Shown here: piece after piece, positions 53,287 to 60,135 of the stretch
Position numbering within the stretch: the first letter of the stretch is position 1
Layout: each line of letters opens with the position of its first letter
DNA from: Brevibacillus brevis NBRC 100599
Lineage (GTDB): Bacteria > Bacillota > Bacilli > Brevibacillales > Brevibacillaceae
Length of the DNA stretch: 64,000 nucleotides
Direction: 5' to 3'
NCBI RefSeq assembly: GCF_000010165.1
Contig: NC_012491.1
Coordinates: forward strand, 2,797,501 to 2,861,500
Translations under genes and position numbers: made by a program
The notes under the pieces: model-generated
Databases searched by the model: none
Seen by the model: the letters and a program-made list of their open reading frames with translations, nothing else
What the model was told of the DNA's origin: nothing

Positions 53287-53637
53287 ATGAAATTGAATCA
53301 CGTCAATCTTACCGTTACGGATGTTCCAGCTGCTGCGGGTTTCTTGGAGAAATATTTTGGCCTAAAAAAGTTAGATACGTCGGAGGATGCTCGTGGCGAT
53401 AATTTTAGGGTCCTATTTGACGATAACGGCCTGGTGTTTACCTTGATGAAGGGTGCCGAAGTCCAATATCCCAAGACATTTCATATCGGCTTCATCCAAG
53501 AGAGCGAAGAGAAAGTAAATGAAATTAATCAACGCTTAAAAGAAGATGGTTACAAAGTTGCACCGCCAGTAAGATCGCATGGGTGGACGTTTTATGTGAA
53601 AGCTCCTGGTGGTTTTACTGTTGAGGTACTTGCGTAA
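53287..53637 (+). CDS. VOC-family (glyoxalase/bleomycin resistance fold) protein
   Basis: A 116-residue vicinal-oxygen-chelate protein with MKLNHVNLTVTDVPAAAGFLEKYFGLKK at the N-terminus and a C-terminal GGFTVEVLA. Metal ligands are probably His5 and the C-terminal Glu in VEVLA. The start at 53287 follows AAAGGATG; the 93 bases upstream give a cysteine-rich, non-homologous leader. It may be a small-molecule binding or resistance protein; the substrate is unknown. It is monocistronic with a strong terminator. Confidence 0.9.
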   Translation: MKLNHVNLTVTDVPAAAGFLEKYFGLKKLDTSEDARGDNFRVLFDDNGLVFTLMKGAEVQYPKTFHIGFIQESEEKVNEINQRLKEDGYKVAPPVRSHGWTFYVKAPGGFTVEVLA

Positions 53638-53654
53638 CGCGTATACACATAGTT

Positions 53655-53698
53655 GAAAGCCTTCTTTTTCTCATGAGAAAAAGGGGGCTTTCTTTTTT
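53655..53698 (+). terminator. terminator of the VOC gene
   Basis: A long stem GAAAGCC...GGCTTTC with a T-rich/A-rich interior (53655-53692) ends in a T6 run. Confidence 0.88.
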
Positions 53699-53780
53699 CT
53701 TGTTTAAACATCCGGTAAATCAGAAGGGGTGGGCGATAAAGTTGCAACGCCCACCGTTGGCTTCGATAGAATGATATTTT

Positions 53781-54371
53781 TTATATTTTCAGGCTCTCTT
53801 TCTTTCCATAATGGAATCCCAGGTAATAAGCACGGTCCAACAGCTGCTCGATATGCGCTGGATTTTGCGCCAAGGTGTCATAAAGGAACTCAACCCTCGA
53901 ATCGCCGATTCCGACGTAACTGGAGATTCCGACATTGAGGTGGTGCGCCATCATTTGGTCATAATTTCTTTTTTGAAAGTGATCTTCTGGAGCAGCTGCG
54001 AGACCGATCCACAATGCATGTTTATGATGCAGCTTGCGTGAGCCATAGGCAAATCCGTTGTTCCAGACGCGATCGATATATCCTTTTAACATGGCCGGCA
54101 TGCTGAACCACCAGATCGGAAAAATAAAGGCTAACGCGTCGTGTTTTCTCATGCGCTCCATTTCAATCTCGACTTCTTCGGAATATTTCTTATCTCCATT
54201 GTTCCAATCTGGTTCATCTTCCTCCCATAAAACAGGGTGAAAACCACTGCGATGCAAATCCAATACTTCAACCTCATGTCCTGCATCTTTTAGTCCCTGA
54301 ACGAAACGTTCTGCAACGGCAAAGGTCAAGGAATTGGTTCGTGGATGAGTAACAACTGTCAGTACTCTCAT
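53781..54371 (-). CDS. NAD(P)H-dependent flavodoxin-fold oxidoreductase (quinone reductase-like)
   Basis: A 196-residue flavodoxin-like fold reductase of the NQO/KefF/YwrO class, with the flavin-binding segments VVTHPRTNSLTFAV (6-19) and IFPIWWFSMPAMLKGYIDRVW (about 83-103). These enzymes reduce quinones or related electrophiles with FMN/FAD. The start at 54371 follows GAGGGTG. It is divergent from an HxlR regulator, the usual layout for electrophile-responsive reductases, and two dyads in the intergenic region may be HxlR operators. Confidence 0.92.
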   Translation of the reverse strand: MRVLTVVTHPRTNSLTFAVAERFVQGLKDAGHEVEVLDLHRSGFHPVLWEEDEPDWNNGDKKYSEEVEIEMERMRKHDALAFIFPIWWFSMPAMLKGYIDRVWNNGFAYGSRKLHHKHALWIGLAAAPEDHFQKRNYDQMMAHHLNVGISSYVGIGDSRVEFLYDTLAQNPAHIEQLLDRAYYLGFHYGKKESLKI

Positions 54372-54480
54372 TTTTATACACCCTCTATCTTTGTAGTCAT
54401 TTGTATGTTAGATGGGCGTCCATCTTCTAAGGTGCTAGTATATCCGAATCATGCACCATATAATGGAAAATGAAAAGTAC

Positions 54481-54534
54481 GCACTTTTTTGTGCTATTGA
54501 TACCAAAAAGTAACATAGGAACAAAAAAGTTCCT
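54481..54534. promoter_or_regulatory. HxlR-type operator dyads
   Basis: GCACTTTTTTGTGC (54481-54494) and AGGAACAAAAAAGTTCCT (54517-54534) are inverted repeats with a common A6/T6 core, between the divergent reductase and hxlR genes. They are about 30 bases apart, fitting two operators for one regulator. Confidence 0.65.
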
Positions 54535-54571
54535 GTAAAAATCGTAAGTAATAGGGGAGGATAGCTGATTG

Positions 54572-54910
54572 ATGAGACCAAAGCTCAAACATACATACCA
54601 AATTCCTTCTGAAGCAACACTAGATGTTTTAGGTGGTAAATGGAAAACCTTGATTTTATGTCAGCTATACTACGGCCCCAAACGAACGAGCGAATTGAAG
54701 AAACAAATGCCGGACATTAGCCAAAAAATCCTGACACAGCAGCTTCGTGAGCTAGAAGAGGATGGAATCGTCATCAGGACCGTGTACAGCCAAGTACCGC
54801 CAAAGGTCGAGTATGAATTGAGTGAATTGGGAGAATCGCTAAAACCAATCATGGATCTCATGTGTGAATGGGGCGAACGTTACCTTCGGGGGGAAATACC
54901 GGGCAAATAG
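54572..54910 (+). CDS. HxlR-family transcriptional regulator
   Basis: A 112-residue HxlR-type winged HTH protein: LDVLGGKWKTLILCQLYYGPKRTSELKKQMPDISQKILTQQLRELEEDGIV is the family signature. A cysteine (C in LILCQL) lies in the helix region where redox-sensing HxlR members such as YodB and HypR carry their reactive cysteine. The ATG at 54572 is taken; a TTG at 54569 is also possible. It probably represses the divergent reductase and responds to quinone or disulphide stress. Confidence 0.93.
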   Translation: MRPKLKHTYQIPSEATLDVLGGKWKTLILCQLYYGPKRTSELKKQMPDISQKILTQQLRELEEDGIVIRTVYSQVPPKVEYELSELGESLKPIMDLMCEWGERYLRGEIPGK

Positions 54911-55035
54911 TGTCGGTTCCTTCCATGGATGCTTTTCAATAGCATCGGGTGGATAAGGTATGCCATCCGTATCCATAATAATTGACAGTTAGCGGAAAAT
55001 ACGATAGCAGACAACTACGAATTCGGGGTGTCGAC

Positions 55036-55527
55036 ATGAAAAGGCTGCGACTAATTTCGTTGATGCTGATTGCAATTATGGGGATAAGTGGATGCAATTT
55101 TGGAAAACCGAATGTTCCGGAGGGAGTAGAGGTTGTACCAAAGCCAACCTATGTCATTGGAAGTGAAGTCATTCTAAAAGCGAATCATGCTCCGGGGATG
55201 CAGGGGGCTAAAGCAAAGATTGTGGCGGCATACGATACGACGGCCTATAGTGTTACCTATACGCCTACAACAGGGGAGCCACCAGTGAAGAATTATAAAT
55301 GGATCATTCAGGAAGAGATCAAAAATCACATCAAGCAGCCGTATGATCCAGGAACAGAAGTCATTCTGAAGGCTGATCATGTGAAAGGGATGCTGGATGC
55401 AACAGGGAAGCTCGATACTGTCGAATCCACTACGGTATATATGGTCGATTACACGCCCACATCGGGTGGCGGAGAGGTCAAAAATTATAAATGGGTGACG
55501 GAAAACGAGTTATCGCCAGTCAAATGA
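55036..55527 (+). CDS. DUF1541 (YdhK-like) lipoprotein with two repeats
   Basis: A 163-residue lipoprotein. The signal peptide ends in MGISGCNFG (lipobox SGC at about residue 20). The mature part holds two DUF1541 repeats: GSEVILKANHAPGMQGAKA... and GTEVILKADHVKGMLDATG..., each ending in PVKNYKW or EVKNYKW. B. subtilis YdhK is similar and of unknown function. The ATG at 55036 follows GGGGTG; the upstream extension lacks a signal. It is convergent with the GbsR-like gene. Confidence 0.9.
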   Translation: MKRLRLISLMLIAIMGISGCNFGKPNVPEGVEVVPKPTYVIGSEVILKANHAPGMQGAKAKIVAAYDTTAYSVTYTPTTGEPPVKNYKWIIQEEIKNHIKQPYDPGTEVILKADHVKGMLDATGKLDTVESTTVYMVDYTPTSGGGEVKNYKWVTENELSPVK

Positions 55528-55547
55528 TTGATACCCATCCTTTTTTG

Positions 55548-55589
55548 AAAAAGGCAGCCCGTGGCTTTTCAACGCCAAAGCTGCCTTTT
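55548..55589. terminator. terminator after the DUF1541 gene
   Basis: The outer stem AAAAGGCAGC/GCTGCCTTTT (55549-55558, 55580-55589) with an inner GGC/GCC pairing lies between convergent genes. Confidence 0.88.
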
Positions 55590-55631
55590 CTGCTTTTCAT
55601 TTGATACGATATTGATACGAGCTCTTTGATG

Positions 55632-56096
55632 TTACATGCGACGAGACTTCCACTCAGCGAGCATTTGATTGAGAGATTCCCTGTATAGCTCAATTGCTTC
55701 CAGCATCTCATGAAACCGCTGCATAACTAACTCACTTTCCTTCAAATTTTCAATTTGCATTCCTTTTTCTATGATATTCTTTAATGATAATATTCGCTCT
55801 AAACCCTGTATAAACTCTTCCTCAATTGCGTCTGGTGCCACGATGTAATAACTCACACGGTCGCCTGTCACACTCTTTTTTTCCGCGATTCCACTTTTTA
55901 AAAGAATGCGCATATTGGTAGATACACTGCCTAGACTGACTTGCAATGTAGTGGCAATCTGTTCGGATGAAAGGGGTTCCTGCGAGACCATCAACAGTCC
56001 TATAATCCGGCCAGCAATTCTGGATAATCCTTGATTTTCGTGATGGAGAGCCATTTCTTCAATCAATTGCATCGTTTCCGCCGTTAATTTGTCCAA
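55632..56096 (-). CDS. GbsR/MarR-family transcriptional regulator, TTG start
   Basis: A 154-residue regulator like B. subtilis GbsR. It starts at the TTG at 56096 (LDKLTAETMQLIEEM); AAAGGAG lies 8 bases upstream. In-frame ATGs at 56135 and 56165 have no ribosome binding site, and a minus-strand TATAAT (56151-56146) places the transcription start near 56139. The HTH is RIAGRIIGLLMVSQEPLSSEQIATTLQVSLGSVSTNMRILLKSGI with wing GDRVSYYIVAP; the rest is helical. GbsR in Bacillus senses choline; here the neighbours are an MFS transporter and an M14 peptidase, whose promoter holds a 12-bp inverted repeat. Confidence 0.9.
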   Translation of the reverse strand: MDKLTAETMQLIEEMALHHENQGLSRIAGRIIGLLMVSQEPLSSEQIATTLQVSLGSVSTNMRILLKSGIAEKKSVTGDRVSYYIVAPDAIEEEFIQGLERILSLKNIIEKGMQIENLKESELVMQRFHEMLEAIELYRESLNQMLAEWKSRRM

Positions 56097-56181
56097 CTTC
56101 AAGACTCCTTTTTCCTCGTTTTGCCCGATATCCATGCTTTTGTCTATTATACTATCAATAGTCATCGCTTTCTTCAGAAAA

Positions 56182-56218
56182 TAACAAAAGAAAATGCGCC
56201 TGGTCTGCTGACAGGCGC
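56182..56218 (-). terminator. terminator of the MFS-M14 operon
   Basis: The stem GCGCCTG/CAGGCGC (56196-56202, 56212-56218) is followed on the minus strand by ATTTTCTTTTG, between the M14 gene and the GbsR gene. Confidence 0.82.
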
Positions 56219-56230
56219 TCACATCATTCC

Positions 56231-57622
56231 TTATTTTAGTGGCGTAGCGGTGCTATCATTGGTTTGACGAAGATGCTCCATTATCATCAAGGCAGAACCT
56301 AGCTGGACACCGCACAATTCGCGCAGTGGACGCATCGACCAATTAAAAAAGGAGAGTAGCTCTTGTAAGCCTTGATCCAGCCATTTTTCTGATTCTGCTC
56401 GAATCTCTGAAAGGGTGATGTTGTCGGGCTGGGCATCCAGCATGCGGATCTGCATGCTGCAGCAGCATAGAGAAGTCCATAAAGTGCGTAGTTTCAAGTC
56501 AAACATTTCAGCTACTGTTGCAAAGCGTGCTAAGGTTTCATCACTTTCAGCTGATTTTAAATGATGGGCTCGAACTTCCTCCATACCGATCAGAAAATCC
56601 TCTACAGATCGCTGAAATTTGGTTGGGATCGTTATGAATGCCTGTGCGCTTTGGTACTGTTTGGATAAAAATGCAAAATGCTCACCTTCCAGTTTGGCTA
56701 TGTCCAGCGTAGCATCCTTGTAGCTATGAGTCGTTTCAGATTTATCTCCCATCCTTGGATCCGTAAACAACGATATTTCCGACACAAGGCAAAAGGTATT
56801 GTAACGTGTCCCAGCATAATCGCGGGATGAGCCCCCCATGAGGATTGCTTTTGCAGGGTCTTCTCCAGTAGGCAGGTTGCATTGGTAGTAATCGTACATA
56901 GCAGACAGCTCAGGTAGCTGATAAAAACCGTCTTGGATAGGGGGCATGAATGGTGCCTCCGGTTCGCCGATCATCAGCGGTAATTGATGATCATGGGTCA
57001 GTTTTACGATCTGTTGGCACAATGCGTCGGGAAGAGGCGTCGATACATAATAAAACGTTCCCGTTTGATCGGAGCTATGCAAGCTGTTGAGGAAATGCGG
57101 CTTGGCTTCATCAATCGCCCGCATAAATGCTACGGTTTCAGGAATGGGCTCGCTGAAGCCGAACGTTTTATAGGCGTACGGGAATGTCCATTCAACTTGT
57201 TCGAGCATACTGGGACGATAGTAGCTGCGGATGTAACGATCTGGAGAAAATGGACCGCGGTACCAACCCTCATTCAGTCGGCAACCATCTACATCGATTT
57301 CTTTGATGATATAGAAGGTATAATCCATTTGCTCTAATAGGGCAGAATCCTCACATAGCTTTTTGCTGAGATACTCTAACGATAGAGCTCCAACCGGTTC
57401 ATTTGGATGCGGACAACCGACAAACAGCGCGCGATGTTGGCCATTTCCAATTCGCAGCATAAGGATGGGGTGTCCTTCTGTTGAGTGACCAATGGTACTG
57501 AGCGTAACAAGATGTGGATAGGCGGCTGCTAATTCACGGGAAGAGGTGTCCAATTCTTCAATAGTTAGAAAATGGGAGAAATCTGGCATTTCTTGCAGCA
57601 GTTTTTGAATGAAATCAGTCAA
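56231..57622 (-). CDS. M14-family zinc carboxypeptidase-like amidohydrolase
   Basis: A 463-residue protein with the M14 metal motif H-x-x-E in GCPHPNEPVG (about 85-94) and the third zinc His in FLNSLHSSDQTG, followed by a substrate region and a C-terminal helical domain of about 150 residues rich in acidic residues (AESDETLARFATVAEMFDLKL). The TTG at 57622 is chosen for GGAG 8 bases upstream; it follows the MFS stop by one base, so the two are translationally coupled. M14 enzymes cleave C-terminal residues or N-acyl amino acids. The substrate is probably the imported compound; nothing more precise can be read. Confidence 0.88.
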   Translation of the reverse strand: MTDFIQKLLQEMPDFSHFLTIEELDTSSRELAAAYPHLVTLSTIGHSTEGHPILMLRIGNGQHRALFVGCPHPNEPVGALSLEYLSKKLCEDSALLEQMDYTFYIIKEIDVDGCRLNEGWYRGPFSPDRYIRSYYRPSMLEQVEWTFPYAYKTFGFSEPIPETVAFMRAIDEAKPHFLNSLHSSDQTGTFYYVSTPLPDALCQQIVKLTHDHQLPLMIGEPEAPFMPPIQDGFYQLPELSAMYDYYQCNLPTGEDPAKAILMGGSSRDYAGTRYNTFCLVSEISLFTDPRMGDKSETTHSYKDATLDIAKLEGEHFAFLSKQYQSAQAFITIPTKFQRSVEDFLIGMEEVRAHHLKSAESDETLARFATVAEMFDLKLRTLWTSLCCCSMQIRMLDAQPDNITLSEIRAESEKWLDQGLQELLSFFNWSMRPLRELCGVQLGSALMIMEHLRQTNDSTATPLK

Positions 57623-57623
57623 G

Positions 57624-58820
57624 CTACTCACTCCTTTTGAAATGGATAAGAATGGATGAAACAAAAGAGATTCCTGCACCTACTAGCAACAGGGAAAAAC
57701 CGGCTTGAAAGGAGTACGCCTGAATGAATGCGCCTATCGCGATTGGTGTAAAAATACTTGCCAGCTTTCCTCCGGTTAACAGAATTCCAGTAGCAGTGCC
57801 CATAGCATCTGAGGGAATGAGACGCATGGTAAGTCCAATAATAGGTTGAGTGGTAAGGGATAGAAAAAACAAAGAAATAGCCTCAAACAACATAAACAGG
57901 TTGACATCGTCAGTTAGGATCATAAGCGTGAGGAAAATCGTTGAGACCAGAATGGACGGAACGACCATCGTTCGAAACTTTTGATGAAAATAACGGTCAA
58001 ATAACCATCCGCCTGCCAAAAAGCCAAGCATGGAAATGAGAAGAGGAAGCGATGCATATAAGCCCGATTCGGTAATAGCAAGATGTTTTTCAGTTGTTAA
58101 GTAGGTAGGTACCCATGTCATGCATCCAATCATCACGATATTAATTCCGCTGAGCATACCTGTTAGTTTCCACAAATCGATGTTACGTAAAAGAGATAGT
58201 AAAGGGATAGGATTCGATTTTGATGCTGAGCTTGAATCTGAGCTTGAAGGTTGTTCTATTACGAAAGGACGGGGAAGGAATATCAAGAGAATGGGGGCCA
58301 AGAGCAGGCCGATTGATGCTGTAACAAAAGTAGCTTCCTGCCATCCCAGTATTGCAATCAATGGTGCTACGAGAAAAGGGGCAAGTCCAGACCCAAGTGG
58401 ATCGGCTGTTGAAACGATGGATAATGTGGTCGTACGGATGTTTGCAGGTGTTCGTTCGGCAATCGCTTTATACATAGAAGGCATTAGTGGGGCATCGATA
58501 ACCCCCAACAAAAAACGGACAACGAGTAAGGCTGCAAAACTTGTGACCGCTCCTGTAAGTGCAGTCAATATTGCCCACAGTACCACGCTGATTATAATAA
58601 TTTGCTTCGATCCTCGTTTATCAGCAATGATCCCTCCAGGAATGGTGAAAATCGCGAAGCCTAAAAAATATACACTCATGATCGCACCTTGTTCCACTGG
58701 ATTCAGATGTAATTCCTCTCCAATAAGTGGTAGTGCAATCATGATGCTGTACGTGCCAAGAACCCCTACGAGTATAGTGATAAACAAGAGCACAGCACTA
58801 ATCAAAGCAGACTTTTTCAT
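57624..58820 (-). CDS. MFS transporter
   Basis: A 398-residue major facilitator with about 12 hydrophobic helices. The MFS motif is in GGIIADKRGSKQIIIISVVLWAILTALTG (about 60-88) and GWLFDRYFHQKFR near the middle. The start at 58820 follows AGGAAGTG. It overlaps functionally with the M14 gene (stop and start one base apart). Taken with M14 this is an uptake-and-hydrolyse pair. Substrates are unknown; the helix pattern resembles the ACS/hexuronate-type anion symporters. Confidence 0.92.
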   Translation of the reverse strand: MKKSALISAVLLFITILVGVLGTYSIMIALPLIGEELHLNPVEQGAIMSVYFLGFAIFTIPGGIIADKRGSKQIIIISVVLWAILTALTGAVTSFAALLVVRFLLGVIDAPLMPSMYKAIAERTPANIRTTTLSIVSTADPLGSGLAPFLVAPLIAILGWQEATFVTASIGLLLAPILLIFLPRPFVIEQPSSSDSSSASKSNPIPLLSLLRNIDLWKLTGMLSGINIVMIGCMTWVPTYLTTEKHLAITESGLYASLPLLISMLGFLAGGWLFDRYFHQKFRTMVVPSILVSTIFLTLMILTDDVNLFMLFEAISLFFLSLTTQPIIGLTMRLIPSDAMGTATGILLTGGKLASIFTPIAIGAFIQAYSFQAGFSLLLVGAGISFVSSILIHFKRSE

Positions 58821-58859
58821 GTGCATCACTTCCTAAAAGATGTTATGTGTATTATCTTA

Positions 58860-58896
58860 AGTAATTTCAGTTATTTTAGTCAATACTGAAATTACT
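58860..58896. promoter_or_regulatory. long inverted repeat, probable GbsR-type operator of the MFS-M14 operon
   Basis: AGTAATTTCAGT (58860-58871) and ACTGAAATTACT (58885-58896) form perfect 12-bp arms with a 13-base spacer, 40 bases upstream of the MFS start. The GbsR-like gene downstream of the operon is the likely binder. Confidence 0.8.
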
Positions 58897-58942
58897 GAAT
58901 TTAATTCTGTTTGGAAAACGCAGGATAGCTTTCCTTTCAAAT

Positions 58943-59003
58943 AACGAAAACGACCTGTGGGTTACACGAATGGTTTTCCATCGTGCTACCTACAGGCCGT
59001 TTC
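58943..59003 (-). terminator. terminator of the GW-repeat secreted protein gene
   Basis: A long hairpin with outer AACGACCTGTAGG-like arms and an inner CACGA...CGTG arm lies just downstream of the 59040 gene on the minus strand, ending in a T-rich run. Confidence 0.75.
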
Positions 59004-59039
59004 ATGATCTCATTTCGTAACAGATTGTATCCGTTATGA

Positions 59040-59669
59040 TTAGTACTTTCTTGTGAGAATTCGAGAATGCTCTCCATCTACAGTGATTTCCCAGCCTCTT
59101 GGGATTTCATAAGCAAAGGCTGGCGAAGGGTGTTTGACCGCTTCAATGCTGGATTCAGTAGGGATACTGGTGATATTTACGATTTGTTTTTCATAGAGAT
59201 TTACATTTACCACGACCCAGCCATATGGTACAGGCACCCCGGTACCGACCCATTTATTCTCCAGCTCTTGAGGTTGGTACCGTTTTTTATTCTCATTTCT
59301 GATATCGATATAAGCTTGTCTCTTGCTGTTATAACCTCGACCGATTTCTACCCAACCAGAAGGGATGTTAAAGCTCAAGCTTCTTTCTACTTGCCCATAA
59401 TTAGCGCCAACAATATATTTCGCTACTTCATATCCAAGCTGTGTTCCACGATGTGGCTCTTTTTCAATCGAAATCCATCCATTCGGAAAGAACGTATCGT
59501 ATGCCACTACTAACGTATCACCGTACTTCCAGTTTCCATCAAAGATATATTTTTGTGGACGGGCGTTAGAGTCGTTTCCTTTTCCTACCGCATCTGCTGC
59601 TTGAGTCGGGACGAACAGGAATGATGATGCCAACACGAGAATACCCAAGCCTCTGACTACTTTTTTCAT
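59040..59669 (-). CDS. secreted protein with four P-x-G-W repeats, unknown function
   Basis: A 209-residue protein with a clear Sec signal peptide (MKKVVRGLGILVLASSFLFVPTQA, cleavage near TQA-AD). The mature part holds four copies of a P-x-G-W core: FFPNGWISI, NIPSGWVEI, PVPYGWVVV and EIPRGWEIT, about 35-50 residues apart, separated by charged stretches. These look like small beta-motif repeats. I recognise no named domain. The start at 59669 follows GGAGGAG. It is monocistronic, and nothing links it to a pathway. Confidence 0.8.
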   Translation of the reverse strand: MKKVVRGLGILVLASSFLFVPTQAADAVGKGNDSNARPQKYIFDGNWKYGDTLVVAYDTFFPNGWISIEKEPHRGTQLGYEVAKYIVGANYGQVERSLSFNIPSGWVEIGRGYNSKRQAYIDIRNENKKRYQPQELENKWVGTGVPVPYGWVVVNVNLYEKQIVNITSIPTESSIEAVKHPSPAFAYEIPRGWEITVDGEHSRILTRKY

Positions 59670-59855
59670 AGTTTAACTCCTCCGTATAATTGCAATAATT
59701 AAAAAAATTTCAATAATGAGAATTCTGGGTGAATTCGAAACTTCCTGCTCTATATGGAAAAAATTTCTTGCTGGAAAATTGTCGAGTGAGAGGATTGTTC
59801 CAAGGAACACGTGTTTTCAATAGAAGCTACAGTAAAAAAACGGAAATATTCCTTG

Positions 59856-59884
59856 TTGAAAGGTGCAAATGATTATGATATGAT
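59856..59884 (+). promoter_or_regulatory. promoter of the ABC-F leader
   Basis: TTGAAA (59856-59861), 17-base spacer, TATGAT (59879-59884), both 5 of 6 to consensus. The predicted start is near 59891, giving a leader of about 245 bases. Confidence 0.7.
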
Positions 59885-59918
59885 GCTGTTAATTTAATGA
59901 CTGGAGCTGAAGAGTATA

Positions 59919-59939
59919 ATGGATAATTTTCTTGCTTAA
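59919..59939 (+). CDS. leader peptide MDNFLA of the ABC-F attenuator
   Basis: A six-codon frame (MDNFLA, stop 59937-59939) lies in the predicted leader RNA, with GGAG at 59903-59906, a somewhat long 12 bases before the ATG. Its last codons (TTTTCTTGC region) can pair with 59987-59997, so ribosome stalling here would alter the RNA fold. Confidence 0.6.
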   Translation: MDNFLA

Positions 59940-60115
59940 AAAATAAAACAAACAGCGAAATCTTTCGCGTGTTTTATTCTTTATGTGCAAGAAAGTTACT
60001 TATATCTCTTCACTCAAACAATATATCCTTATCTAACTCCATTTTTTTGAGTTGGATTTGCTGTATTTATTTGAGCTACAAGAGAGTAACTTTCTTGTAG
60101 CTTTTCTATTTTTTT
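59925..60115 (+). promoter_or_regulatory. transcription attenuator of the lsa-like gene
   Basis: Segment 1 (59925-59935, in the leader frame) pairs with segment 2 (59987-59997). Segment 2 extended (CAAGAAAGTTACT, 59988-60000) pairs perfectly over 13 bp with segment 3 (60085-60097). Segment 3 overlaps an intrinsic terminator: stem GCTACAAGA/TCTTGTAGC (60075-60083, 60093-60101) then TTTTCTATTTTTTT. The 2:3 pairing breaks the terminator. A further hairpin (AATAAAACA...TGTTTTATT, 59942-59978) lies between. Drug-induced stalling on the leader peptide is expected to free segment 2 and allow read-through. Confidence 0.85.
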
Positions 60116-60135
60116 GCGTACAGGGGGATGATTGT

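Noticed and set aside
60052..60135. N-terminal extension of the ABC-F protein to 60052
   Set aside because: The stretch covers the attenuator terminator and has no homology to ABC-F starts; the ATG at 60136 has a strong binding site.
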